Assembly: GCA_964023275.1 (NCBI GenBank)
Contig: OZ029919.1
Span: 9,564,202 to 9,628,201, forward strand
Source: Norana najaformis
Lineage: Eukaryota > Annelida > Clitellata > Crassiclitellata > Hormogastridae
DNA: 64,000 nt
Direction of reading: 5' to 3'
In this document: positions 1 to 11,905 of the stretch, piece after piece
Layout: every line of letters starts with the position of its first letter
Numbering within the stretch: the first letter of the stretch is position 1
The notes under the pieces: model-generated
Seen by the model: only the letters and a program-made list of their open reading frames with translations
The model's database searches: none
Told to the model about the DNA's origin: nothing
Made by a program: the position numbers and the translations under genes

Positions 1-640
1 GAACAGGTTCACCATTCGAACTCTCCCCCTCCATTATTGTTGCCTACCAGTACATGTGTAATCTAATCTAATCTAAAGACATTAATAGCGCCGTTATCAT
101 AAAACCTAAGGCATCAGTCGATGGTAACCTTAAGACAAGATCGCAATCACAATCGTAATTCGTTGGAGAATCTTAGTCAAATTCCAGTAGAGCTCGAATC
201 ATGTCGACTTCATCATTCTATCTACCCATATTCGTAAGGTTCTGAGCACACTGTCGCCTTTACCTGAATCTGACAACAACAGACTGTAACCTAAAATTCA
301 TTCTGTGACATGCTTGTTTTGTTTATTGAAAATTCTTCAGTGGGTCTATTTTTTATTTTTTAAAAGTTCTTCCTCATTAATAAACTGTGATTCAGTTTTA
401 ATTTGCCGTTGGGTTGACAAACACCTCAGTAAAACCAAAACGTAAACCAAACCTAAATTAAAGTACGAACTTATTTAGCTCTAGAAGGAAAATGATCTTC
501 GTTTGATTTTTTATGTGTGTTTAGCAGCGAAAACAAAATCAAGACTTGGCGTTGTACGCAATCACAACGATTGGACGCCACAAAGTCATAGATATGGATT
601 TTAGACTATATAATCATCTGTCGATTGTTGGTGAAGTACG
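1..640. other. Gene-free AT-rich stretch with a short dispersed repeat
   Basis: I see no coding pattern here. About 80 bp at 108-185 (around the words gcatcagtcgatggt and cgttggagaa) resembles 13302-13382, so it is probably a fragment of a dispersed repeat. The rest holds nothing I can identify. Confidence 0.5.
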
Positions 641-860
641 GTAATAGTAATGGTAAATTCGAGAGTTCTGCATTGCCCAACGAAAGCTAAGTCGCGGGAA
701 TCAGCTTATTCACAGGCGCTTAGTCAAAATAAAATCGATATGCAGGAAGGGTTCGGTTCCAGGTTAAGATCCAAGACGCAGGCAGGCGGCTATGGTGGGT
801 GGTGTAATTGGATCCGAAGGACAGATAGCGGGAGAAGAGGAATCAATATAGGAGTGTGAT
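641..860 (-). repeat. LINE 3'-end relic, (TTACGA)-tailed family
   Basis: This stretch matches the same 3' end seen at 8455, 14095, 25411 and, in opposite orientation, 13440-13658. It shares the words cccaacgaaagctaagtcgc, cagcttattcacaggcgct and gggttcggttccaggt. By comparison with the 14.1-15.3 kb copy, which carries reverse-transcriptase coding sequence, it is the 3' terminal part of a minus-strand non-LTR element. The usual hexanucleotide tail is degraded here. Confidence 0.6.
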
Positions 861-956
861 TGCCTTGAGAAAACGCAATGTTTCTAGCATCCGAATAATA
901 CTTGCTTCTCGGTTAAAAACAGTTGCTCATAATGACATCAGAGTTGCGTCGAGCAT

Positions 957-1038
957 AAGGCCTGCACGAAATCATTAAGCAGAAAGGCAGAGTATAAGGT
1001 CTGCACGAAATCATTAAGCAAAGAGGCGGAGTATAAAA
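957..1038 (+). repeat. Two tandem 39-bp units ending in a TATA-like sequence
   Basis: The unit starting aaggcctgcacgaaatcatt at 957-995 is repeated at 996-1034 with few changes. The second copy runs into gtataaaat at about 1031-1038, which resembles a core promoter. No coding frame follows, so a promoter function is only a possibility. Confidence 0.4.
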
Positions 1039-1039
1039 T

Positions 1040-3090
1040 TTATTATGCGAGACCAAGTTTCATTTCGACTCGACTTGTGTAAATATTAGCCTATAGAAAG
1101 CGTCAGCCTACGACTTGCTTCTTGATCAACTGAGTTTGTTGGATCAAGGTTATAGACTGTATATACATTTTCGAGACTCATCGTAACTTAAAGACGCCTA
1201 TAAACCTGAATCAATTTCTCAAGACGATTCAACTGTCCTTCTCTATATAGGATAGAAAGAATGGACGATTGGACAGGCATTTCAACGTTTACAAAAGGGT
1301 TCTCTTTCTTGTGAATCTATCGGAAAATTGACCCGTCGTAGTAAGCTGTATCCTGATTGAGTTGCGAATACTGTTATGTCGGCAGCGTAGGGTGGAGGTT
1401 GTATAATAGTTGCTTCTAATTAGCTTATTAATGTTATTTAAAGGTAAATGATAATCAAGCCGGCTACTTTTGCTTACCTTATCTAGCTAACGTTTACATT
1501 AGCATAGTTTAGGCAATAGCAGAGAGCTCTCTCGAAGCGATTTAGGCCCCTTTGTAAATTTCTAATTATAATGACACTCAACGAAACGACACATCTACAA
1601 TACAACATGATTTTGAAATCATGAATTTGACAACAGCAGTTTTTTGAACTGACTTCAACTACTCGTTTGTTACCATTGGTTATTCATCGATTCCTATATG
1701 TGAAAATAAGACTTTGAATGATAACGCAACGACGGAATGCGATGACTGCTGGACTCGATCTGACAAAAGATCATTGCTGCCATTAATGATTTTTCAGATA
1801 ATTGTTACACAGAACTTAAACAGTACTCGAGTTCTGGGCTACCTCTAAAAATTATTTCTGAAACCCTGTAGTCGAATAGGTTTGTGCAGGCGGTAATAAT
1901 ACTGGTTAAAGAAGTACACGACGTTAGTATACTCGAATCGAGATGTTTTGCATGTTTCTACATGACCTATTGCACCTGTTTCCTATGGCCATTCACAAAC
2001 CTTCGACCACTGATAAAATACAAAATAACTGCAAACTGGAAGTTTATTATGGCTGCCTTAAATAGCTCAAAGATGTATTTTTAGCCGTACAACAGAGCAT
2101 AATTAGTATGAACCATCAGCAGAGAGGGAAAGGTAAGATAAATGTCTGTGAAAGCCATTTAATTACAGGACAACATAATGGTATTTTGCGAAGTAAGCAT
2201 TGAATGACAGACAAACGAAGTATGGTTGCAGAAGAAATCAGGCAATTCAACATGTATCATTTTTGTTGTTGTGTCGAATATAGGGTGGATTGTGTGCACA
2301 TGTGTATATACCTCGAACATCTACTTTCCATTATGCTCTGCTTGTTTCTTAGTAAATGCTTAATAAGGCATTATATAAGCCGTTTGGATGATATATGAAA
2401 TAAAGCAGTTAAGTCTATGCAAATCATCAATTGATTTACATTAGGCATCCGCATTGCGCGTTGCATCATCATTTGGCAGCATGAAAATGAGGATGGAAGT
2501 CAGACTGATAAGTCGAACGGTATTATGAAACCGCTCTTTGTAGCACTGAAATTATTATATTATATTACTGTACATGTATATTATTGTAGTATATCTTATT
2601 ATATTATATATGTAGTAGCGATATTCAGGTAAACTGGTTGATTTTAAAGGGGATTGCTGCATGTTTAAAAAATTCAAATTAAAGATCAAATGAAGATAAT
2701 GAAATTTTGTGCAGCAGACACTAGTAATGTATTCCACTTATAATTGAGTTAAACACTTAGTCTTAAGTTGGTTCTATTGCTATCAGCACGTTTCAATTCG
2801 AATAAACAGCTTGCGTCTCACTTTGAAATAGGAATGCTATACCTGAAATTATAACCTAGCCAAAACAATAAGAGCTTTTTAAGCCAAGCTTGAAGAGCCT
2901 TTCAAAACCAAAAGCAGTCAGTATACACCCACTGTATTCAGCGGCGGTCGCGGACTTTCTGAAACCAAGTTTTCCTCTTGCTAGACCGCGAATGCCTATC
3001 CTAAAGTTCATGATTGCAGAATCCATGATTTTCGTGATAAAATATATCATAGAGTATTCTGGAGTATATCATGTATTCTTTACATTTATA
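1040..3090. other. Gene-free AT-rich stretch
   Basis: Open frames here are short and random-looking on both strands. I see no recognisable gene, RNA or mobile element. Confidence 0.5.
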
Positions 3091-3250
3091 ATATTCTAAT
3101 ATTCATAATATTCTAATGTAATACATAATATATAAAATTCTAATATATTTTAATATAATATAATATGGTATGATATGGCATAGTATAATATAATACATGA
3201 TATATGATATAATATAGAATAATATATATAATAAAATATAATATAATATA
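3091..3250. repeat. AT-rich simple repeat (TATAA/ATATA words)
   Basis: This is a run of irregular taata/tataa words. The tyrosine- and isoleucine-rich frames on the minus strand are by-products of it. Confidence 0.7.
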
Positions 3251-4682
3251 ACATCACATAATGCGAACATAATCCGAACACATAGCACGGTTCCCACGTT
3301 GACCGACAGCATAAAAATTGACAATAGAGTACTTGCTCAGCTAAAATCAAAAACTTTATAACAGTTAACAGTGGTTAACACTTTACGTGAAAGAAACACA
3401 TAACTGGATCATCTGAATGGAAATATCTATCTAATTATCTTATTATCTACAGACCGCGTACCTTTTTGAGTCACAGACCCAAAAGCCTCAAGATAAAATT
3501 TATAAAATTAATTATCACGGCAATTGAGGATGAAGTTGCCTTTTATATAAAATTTTGTTGACGGAAACTGTAGAAACAGAAAATGATTTATGTGCAAAAT
3601 ATGAAATCGCATGTTTAAATAGGTGTTAAATAAACAATGTTTTCTATACAACCCGCTTAACAAATACGTTGTTATTTTATAATAAAACATCTCCAAACAA
3701 CAGGACCAATTTGATTCCAACTGAGTTATCCCTATGACACCGAATGTTTGGCTTATGCGATTGTTTACATTCTCGCAAAGGTGTTGGTGATAAAATATTG
3801 TCTTAGAATAAAAGAAGGTCCAACTGAACCGATATTGATTTTGCGATATAAAAAAACTTTGACAAGTCTGTTAAATCAGCTCTATTATATGAATGTTCCA
3901 TTTCTGTTATGTTACACTCTGGAAACTTGCCACAGTTAACTCAGAATAGTAAATCACTATTACGTCGGGAGTATCAGTTTTAATTATATTAGCAGACCAG
4001 TGCAACCATCTGTCTCCTCAGTTCGTTTTATCTAATAGCACCCAACACTTACCTCTTATCACTGACACAAATGGTTTATTATTCAGCTGATTTTTATCAA
4101 GTATAGGCCCTACTCGTTATTTACAACCTCCTCATTGCCATAACTGGTTTATTATTCAGTTCAATTTTGTTGAATTGCACTTAAACGTTAATTCCTTATT
4201 GTTGTCACAATTGCACTTATAAAACATGTGTTTTTCAATGATATTATAAATCTCTCACTTGTACAAATGTAATATTGCAGGGCAGATGGCCCTTGCACTG
4301 TCAGTAAAGAACACGGAATAGCGCAAACGTAGAAATATTATTTTGCGGCATTCAGTGGATTACACTTCTCCGTTACTCATCAGATATAGACGTGCATATA
4401 AACATCTTAGGGCTATCACAATGACAACTGTTGTATAAATCCCTGTAGGCATGCCTGCAGTTAAGGCTTAGGAAGTGGAAAACGACAAGTGGAAAGAAAA
4501 TGAAGGAAATCGTATGTTCGGACTCCCTCGAACTCTAGTTCTTCCCAAGTAGCGCTGTATAAATGTGCCATTACAATTACAAAAAAGTACAATTCTACCT
4601 TAAAAGTGCTCTTATTGAAAAGAGCAGATTTGCATAATACAGAAAACCAGTTAAACCTTTCTTTAACTTTAACTAAATGTTC

Positions 4683-4688
4683 TTTAAT
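4683..4688 (-). terminator. Candidate poly(A) signal ATTAAA of SORD-A
   Basis: ATTAAA on the minus strand lies 130 nt downstream of the stop codon. The same hexamer sits at the same distance in copy B (18390-18395). No closer AATAAA is seen. This is positional evidence only. Confidence 0.3.
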
Positions 4689-4817
4689 GAAGTTCAAGCA
4701 GATTAAAGTTATATGGAAGCCAGTCTACAACAAGTTCAACATGAGTTGGTAAAATGCACTTGACATGATGCGCTGTGTGGTAAGGTGATGTTGGCACCTC
4801 ATTAGTATGATGACAGC

Positions 4818-7101
4818 TCACGAAGACGCAGCAGCAGAGCATCCAATCATGACCTTGATGGCACCGCCGGCTCCAGTTCGTTTAGTCTCAAAGGCTTTGG
4901 TAATCTCTTCAAGCGTGAAGTGATGTGTAATAATAGGCTTGACGTCCACCTTCCCTGACGCAATCATTGCCAGGGCAGTTGGAAACCTAGACACAAACCA
5001 TAAGCTCAGCATGGAATATAATGTAACGCTTTACAGCTATTTGAATTTGATTCTCCACGGGTTATAATATTCAATACAGCAAAACTATCAATACTCTATA
5101 AAATTCTAGACCAGCTACACTCTCAAAAGTGAACCCTGAAAACAACAGCAGTAGTAGTAACAATCTCGACAGGATTTAAATGTCAAACAGGAAAAATGTT
5201 TTACCGATGTTTCTGAACAGCTAATCGAATCTGAAGTATTTATTCATGAAAATCAAACTGTCTAAAAATAGAAAACTACAATAAGCGATGCATACATATT
5301 CGGATAAGCCATAGTCCCACGGATGTCAACCTCACGAACAGTAGCATTGACGATTGGAACAGTGACGAATGCATGTCCAATACCCGCCACCACCACCACG
5401 CCTCCAGATTTGGCTGCCTAGCAGTAATCAATATAAAACCCCGTGCGTAGAGTCCTCGCCATATTTCCCAGCCAGTTATGTATACGTGCTATGGTATTTT
5501 ATTTTGCAGATACAAGATTCTCCGCTTTTTGTTTGTTACAGATTTTTGACAGATCTTGTCCTCCATACTTCTGCTCTCTTGGTGTTCATTATTTTACTTT
5601 CTTTTTACTTTTTTATTTAACTTTTTTGTTGTGTGCTTATTTTACCGTTTTGGGATTTTTTAAATATTTATTTCGATTGTTTTGTTATCTGGAATTTATC
5701 TGCATTGGCAAAAACTCGTTAATATGCCCAATCTATTCTACAGGAGCTACATATCAAAATTCGTCTACTTCTGGCAGTAGATCCCTGCGCTTTGCTGCAG
5801 GGTGATAGGGTTGTTCCTCTGACCTGAGCTTTCACCGTCCAGCATAGAAGCTTCGCTGAGGTTGGTCCAACTTTCTGGAATAAACTTCCATAGTACTCTA
5901 CAACGTGAGCTCGTCGGCCTTTATCTCTATTTTATTAGCGCTAGACAGCTATATTGTTCATCCTGGTTTTCTGTCCTTAGCTAAAGAGCGCCTCTATCTT
6001 AAAGAGGCACTATAGAAATCTGCGATTGCAATTAAATTACAATTACAATATGGTTAAATCTTTGTTCTTTTATTCTGGATTTTGTTGCTGAATTATTCCT
6101 AGCTATTTTACAAGTGAAAGTTGACTGATTTATTTTTAAAAATGAAATCGAACTTTTAAATCAGACGGCTTCACCACACATTTACATTGAGAAACTCTTA
6201 ATTGCTAAAGTTAAAAGACTCAAGTTACCTAATATAAAACTACATGTACTCAGGTTAGATACTTTAATTTTGTCTTGTTCTAATCATGTAGTTTTAGAAA
6301 TGATTATGCATTGTTTTTTTAAAATTAATTATAGAATGGGCATTAACTACATGCAGCATATAACAAGAGAAAACTTACATAGATTGCAGTCTGTAAGGCG
6401 GCCTCAGTTCCACTGCATTCAATTGTAACATCCGGCCGTCCACCTAGGACTTCCACAATTTTGTTAGCCATCGCCAGTGTGTCCAAATTCACATCAATCT
6501 TAATCGTGTGGTTAGCTCCCATTTTTTGAGCCACAGAAAGAAGGTCTTGCAGAATATCTGACACAACGGGTATGCAAACAGAAAAGTTGCCTGGAAGTCC
6601 ATCATTGTTGTATAGCGTGATCCTTGTATTCCTTGCTAAGATTATGTCTTGGTCAAGCCAAGATCAACACGTAAGGATTCCCTCGATTTGGAAAAGCAAT
6701 TTGCAACATTAAGTTACCACGTTAGCTAGATATGGATAATATGCCTTAGTTTACTGTTAAAATTATATGGATGAAGATATGAGATAAAATCCAGTAACAC
6801 CAAAACTTATCATATCAAATTGGACCATTTGGCATTATGCCAAATTAAATAAACTGGACATACAACTGCCAAGTATAATGTAATGTAACCTTGTGTAAAT
6901 AAACATAATCAGGTAAACAAGTACGTATGCTTGTATGTATGTAACCAAGCATCTATAAACTAAATATAAAATATAACGCCTTCTAAGCACCTTACAAGAG
7001 CATTGCATACGCTAGCCTGACTGGTGTTAAATTTAACTAAGCATACAAAGTTCATCTGTAAGGAAACAACATTGAGATAACTAGGAAGTCTTCACTTGTG
7101 G

Positions 7102-7194
<93 letters not shown>

Positions 7195-10100
7195 GAGCCA
7201 AAACAATGATTGTCCCATCACCAGACAAATTTTTGTGTGCGAAGTAAAATCTTTAAGACTGAAACGGCCGGAATGGTCAGTTAAAATGGCACAAACCTGT
7301 TACTAGAACCATAGATGCTCCCATGGCCTTAGCGGTAACTAGGCTGAGCAGTCCAATTGGTCCGGAACCACATATAAGAACCTTATGGCCAAGACCGACA
7401 CCACCGCGTTTACAGGCCTGCACTCCCACAGATAGGGGTTCCAGAATCGCACCTTCCTCAAAGGACACGTTATCTGGAAGCCTAGACAATGCAAATGCAA
7501 CACCAAATCTACACTAAACACTTTGGCAATCAAAAAATCCAAAAACTAAATCTTTGTCAGTTTTCACTGCGCTCCATTATGGGAATTGCATTACTAATTT
7601 ATTGAAGAACTTTGAAATTGAAACTTACATGTAATTCATTATACAGAGTATTTTAGACTTATATTATTACATATATTATTAGACTTCTATTCAGAAACAA
7701 AGTGAGCATTAAATGGTCGGCTCAGTCGAGTTTGACCCTTTAAAGCTTTATTTTTAAGATGCTGATAATAATATAAAAAGATTAATAAGATTAAATAGTA
7801 ATCCAGAAGTGTTTGATTTGAATGCGCTTGCACCCTAAAACGGCTGTCCATGTTCCCAACAGTTGTTTTTCGTAACCAGCTACATTTCTTTAACTGTTTG
7901 GAGCTTAAACATTAGCGAAAAATTGAACATGCCTGAATACAAATAGTTGTAACTGTTTCCTGGCTTCAGTTCTAATCCAAATCCACTTGTCTTGGAATAG
8001 GTTTATGGCTGGGAATAAAAACTTATTCACAAAATGAAGGAGTTAATGATTAGACAGTCGTCAAAATCAATTCAATGCTCACTTGTAGCAGAAATCAGCA
8101 GGGTGAACATGGTAGCGAGCCAAACCTCCGTCAACAGGAGGAATGCCTACTATTTTTAAATCTGGGCAGAGGTTGTACCTTCCAATTTTGCAGAAATTGC
8201 AAAGTCGACATGGAACAGTTGGTTCAATTGCTACACGATCCCCTGTGAAGAATAATGATCTCAGATCAGTCACATTAGTTTAATAGCAATATGGCGTGAA
8301 GGAATTCCTAAAGCAAAGTAGTTTGTCACAATCAAAAGAAAATGTACTGCGTTGAGTTTCAAACGGTAGTATTTGATCTAGTAGCCTACTGCAAACAGCG
8401 ACGGCGACCCTAAAATGATATGTAAACGTATTATGCCGTGCAAGGTTAGTTAATCTAATCGTAGTCGTAATCTCGAGATTTCTACAGCGCCCAACGAAAG
8501 CCAAGTCGGTGGCGCTTATTCACAACCGCTCAGTCAAAGCAAAATCGATAGGCAAAAGAGTTCGGTTCCAGGTAAAGATCCAGGAGCAGGCAGTCAGATA
8601 GAACCATACTATACATATTGTGCTCTATAAATCTTGCTCAATCTCACTTTGCAGCTTAAATGTGTAGTGATCATCACAGTTATATTATAGCGTGATGTGA
8701 ATTACACGCATGTAATGTAGCTCCGGCATTTAAGAGGCTAGAACATTCCATTTCACCAAGTTCATGATTTATTCGTTCGTGCCTAAAAAAAATGCAACTG
8801 CATCTCGCGCTCATTTTTGTACAAACTGTATTCTTCTGCATGCTATGTGACCGTGCCTGATAAAACTCTCAAAGTCAAAAAACCAAATTAGGTCCGTATT
8901 GCGCTTGATTGGGCTGGAACTGCTGAACAATTAGGTGAAAACCATATCGTGCTATCACACATTGTGAAAATGTAGGTCTCTTCACGGCAACTTTTGACAG
9001 ATTGCAAATTAAAGTTTACTATAACTATGACCCGACCCAATTCGCTGTGCCTATGGGTAATGAGTGTTCATGATCGTAGTAAATTGGAGAGTTTTCATAG
9101 GCCCCCTACGCATCTAAGATTTATGGGCATACTTATAGTATCGGGTACCGCTCTGTTTTGGCCGTTGGTTTTCGGCGCCGCCAGTCGCAGTGATGTTAAT
9201 AATAGGCGTCGCTTTTATAAGTGTCCCGTCATTGAATGAAGTAAATAAACATGGATTCTAAAAAAAATAGTTAGGGTAAAAGTAAGGGTTAGTTCGACTT
9301 TGTAAATTTTGAGTAACGTTTAATTGCCCTTTACAAATAGTTTAGCTCGAAAAGAGTCATCTTAGCGGAAACTACAACCAACCACAGTAGGCGGAACTCA
9401 GGCCGAAAGCTTCGCCCCAAATAGCCCAAACTAGAGCGGTCCCCGATACTATAAAGTATGCCGATTTTTTATTTAACGAAATCTTTCTTAAAACTGATGT
9501 AAAATATTTAGTCCTAAATGACTTTCCATTTGCATAATAAACGATGTACTCCACTTCTTATTGGGCACTAAGAGATATAGGCTATTAAATAGCTGTGTTG
9601 TATGACATTATAATAAAATTGGCAAAGAATTCTTGCATAGAAAAACACCAAATAAGAACTTATAGTTTGACAGTTAACACAAACCGAAAATAAATTATGT
9701 AAAGAACTAATTTTCAGCGATTTTATGCCGACTTGCTTTCTTAGCGCGTTTTTCTCAATTTAACTTTTTCGACATTGTCAGGGTTTTCTCAGGCACGGTC
9801 GCATATTTTTATTTTCTTATTATAGACTTTGATTTTTGTGCTTAAATGCAAAATTCGAAAGTTTGAATTTTATATAAAATGGCAAAAGGGCATATTTTTG
9901 GACAAAGATTTCAGAAATTTGTAGCCTGACATCACGAAGGTATCAGCTGATGGAAAAGGCTTGTAAATTCGTTTGCGACTTTATAGCAACATTTATCAAA
10001 AGCCAATGGAATATATTGACTTCACACAACCCGAGTCTTACCAACTGTGAGGTTGGTCACTCCTTGTCCAAGCTGTGTCACTGTTCCACTGAACTCGTGA

Positions 10101-11592
10101 CCCAAGCGCACTGGAGCCTTGACCACAAAGTCACCGATTTCTCCATCAGTGAGAAGAGGGATATCAGATCCACAAATGCCGACAGAATGAACTGCTATCT
10201 GTAACTCTGATAAAACAACAAGAAACAAAGTGAATTTATGTCTAAAAGTAGCAAAATAATTGTCCTTCCTCAACTTTAGCAAGACTTGATTTTGCCACAG
10301 AAAAAGCTAGAGATATGCATTTATGTGTGCTGATTTTTCTACATTGACCATAAATCCTGTAAATCTACCAATCATCAGACGAAATAATTATAGCCACCTA
10401 TTTGAACAAGTGCTAAACCATAGGTAATAATAATATTATTATTGTTGTTGTTGTTATTGTTGTTATTATTGTTATTATCATTATTATTATTAAACAATAA
10501 TGATGATAATAATAATAAAACATATTAAAACTTCTAAAGCGCCACTGTAGGCATGAGTCAGTGGTCATTAATAGGCAAATCATTGTGCAAAGCCATTTTC
10601 CAGGGCGAGTTCCGTCGAATAGCCAAGAAGGGAATCCGAGAAGACACGGAAACAGGCTATGGAAGAAATTATTCCAGGAAGATATGAGCTTTAGTCAAGT
10701 TCTGAAAGCCAAAACAGACTATGCAGAGGTAAAAAGTGGCAAGTAAGATTTACCAAGCCATTCACAACACAGGATTTCAAAGCTCTGAGTTGAGAGAAGA
10801 GTCACCAACCAAAGACAAAAAAGGCTACACAAAAGACTCCCTGATAAAAAATTTTAACATTCTTTTCAGTAATTAGGTAATTATAAATCTCAATCAGCAA
10901 TTAATTATATAATGACTAATTTCATTATTATTGTGTAAAATGGTTTTAAACAGGTGAATCAAAATTTCAGTCTAAAAAGCACTCGCCTCCATGTCCTGGT
11001 TGAGCGATAGGCCAGTCTTCCTAAAAAAACGTTCGACGCAACACAAAGATTATTGAGTTATGTAAATTAAGCAGCTGCATCGCACATCTAAACACTGACA
11101 CAGAAGTTTAGAAGTTATACTGAACTAGAAGCATAATTCTCATTATCATTTTCAGCCGCATATCACAGAAACATCAAGCATATTTTCAATCTTATAATTA
11201 ATTTCTCATTATATTGAGTTTTCACTTTGCATTACTTCTACGCCCAAGGGTCTATTAAATTAAACATTTGAAATCATATTCATCACTTAACTTTTTGACA
11301 GTTGAGAATTTGAAGCATATATACATAAATTGAAATAGCTGTCTACTTAAGCGCTCCATAAATCATCGATTTTACAATTGCAGTGTACCAAATAAGTATT
11401 ACTCCTTAATACCTGCTGCAGCGTGCAAATCCGCAAATCTTTGTCCAATAAATGAAGATTTTTACAAACCATAAAAGAATATTTGATTGGTACTACCAAC
11501 TAAACTAAGTGATCAATGCAAAATAAGTAACATACCAATCTCAAATCCCCTTTCCCGTGGAGAACAGCGCTGAGGTTTCCAGAGCCAGCCAT
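4818..11592 (-). CDS. SORD: Sorbitol dehydrogenase, tandem copy A (8 exons, 356 aa)
   Basis: This is a zinc-dependent medium-chain dehydrogenase/reductase that oxidises sorbitol and related polyols to ketoses with NAD+ in the cytosol. The exons, from 5' to 3' on the minus strand, are 11592-11536, 11020-10987, 10206-10042, 8242-8083, 7481-7297, 6557-6379, 5417-5296 and 4986-4818. They join in frame to 1071 nt including the stop; human SORD has 357 aa. The start is [19 protein letters not shown], which aligns with the human N terminus. Visible motifs are GICGSD and GHE (catalytic zinc Cys, His and Glu), a [15 protein letters not shown] structural-zinc-type cluster, [12 protein letters not shown], the Rossmann glycine motif GSGPIG and an Asp in VLVTD that favours NAD+. 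Three things are odd. The usual His after SD(V/I) is Pro. Intron 2 has a GC donor. Intron 3 carries a MITE and a LINE tail. The frame is intact, so I call it a probable functional gene with possibly altered activity. Confidence 0.93.
5740..6050 (+). repeat. LINE C-terminal/3'-end relic in SORD-A intron 6
   Basis: One frame reads [10 protein letters not shown] near 5855-5885, a common C-terminal motif of CR1/Jockey-type LINE proteins. An agagcgcctcta segment and an (ATTACA)-like tail follow near 6025-6050. The same relic occupies intron 6 of copy B (19490-19745), so it predates the gene duplication. Confidence 0.5.
7104..7194. repeat. (CT)n-(CA)n microsatellite in SORD-A intron 5
   Basis: About 77 bp of pure CT is followed by about 14 bp of CA. 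Copy B has the same microsatellite at the same intron position, more than twice as long (20775-20974). Confidence 0.95.
8447..8600 (-). repeat. LINE 3'-tail insertion in SORD-A intron 3
   Basis: The words gatttctacagcgcccaacg and atcgataggcaaaagagttc identify the same LINE 3' end as at 14095 and 25411, in minus orientation, next to an aatcgtagtcgtaat tail. The aligned region of copy B (about 22130-22190) lacks it, so it probably inserted after the duplication. Confidence 0.65.
9126..9462. mobile_element. 337-bp MITE with about 36-bp terminal inverted repeats
   Basis: The left end starts ggcatacttatagtatcggg at 9126-9161. The reverse complement of the right end (9426-9462) starts ggcatactttatagtatcgg, so the ends match over about 36 bp with few differences. 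There is no coding capacity. A candidate target duplication is gattt on each side. Copy B intron 3 has no equivalent sequence and acts as an empty site. I cannot assign a superfamily. Confidence 0.75.
10428..10745 (-). repeat. (ATT)n-tailed retroelement 3' end in SORD-A intron 2
   Basis: An ATT/AAT microsatellite at 10428-10527 directly precedes ttctaaagcgccactgtagg. Copy B intron 2 has the same junction at about 23660-23700 followed by the same 200-bp sequence. On the minus strand the microsatellite would be the 3' tail. It predates the duplication. Confidence 0.5.
10986..10987 (-). other. Non-canonical GC splice donor of SORD-A intron 2
   Basis: The exon 2 / intron 2 junction reads GGAG then GCGAGTG on the minus strand, where copy B reads GGAG then GTGAGTG. 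The remaining donor positions fit the strong consensus typical of GC-AG introns. Confidence 0.75.
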
Positions 11593-11754
11593 CACGTAGA
11601 ACGCAGCGAAATGTTTGGTAAACGTCTGCTTTTAGGTGCTGCTCAACGACGCTGTGTCCTAGCGACAATGATTAAGTCGCCCCCTTCCTTTGTCTAGGCT
11701 TGGGATTGGCACCGACCGTATACGCCGGAGTTGGTAAGCGTATGGCACCGACTG

Positions 11755-11762
11755 TATTTATA
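11755..11762 (-). promoter_or_regulatory. Candidate TATA box of SORD-A
   Basis: TATAAATA on the minus strand starts about 170 bp upstream of the ATG. The matching TATAAATA in copy B (24820-24813) is only about 53 bp upstream. A start site about 30 bp downstream would give a 5' UTR near 140 nt here. Confidence 0.5.
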
Positions 11763-11905
11763 CAGATTTTTACGACTGCTGCTGTATAGTAAACGAACTT
11801 CCCCTCACATCAGCGATAAAATCGTCTAAAGAGGTAGTACAATGACAAGTCAGAGTAATATGACCCAATTCCATGGTTCCATTTGCATCGAATCCAGAAA
11901 CTTAA

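Larger units (their letters stand above)
3260..11905. repeat. Segmental duplication, copy A (contains SORD-A)
   Basis: This block aligns along its length with 17300-24985. The match covers all eight exons, the splice sites, most intron sequence, about 1.3 kb 3' of the stop codon and about 300 bp 5' of the ATG. The left edge lies near the shared words ggttccca at 3288 and 17323. The right edge lies near 11905 and 24985. Copy A carries an extra stretch at about 3340-3690, a MITE at 9126-9462 and a LINE tail near 8450-8600. The two copies lie in direct orientation. Confidence 0.85.

Noticed and set aside
4461-4697. 78-residue minus-strand frame conserved in part near 18303-18509
   Set aside because: Both lie in the 3' flank of the duplicated SORD genes and match because the DNA was duplicated; the frames are not equally open.
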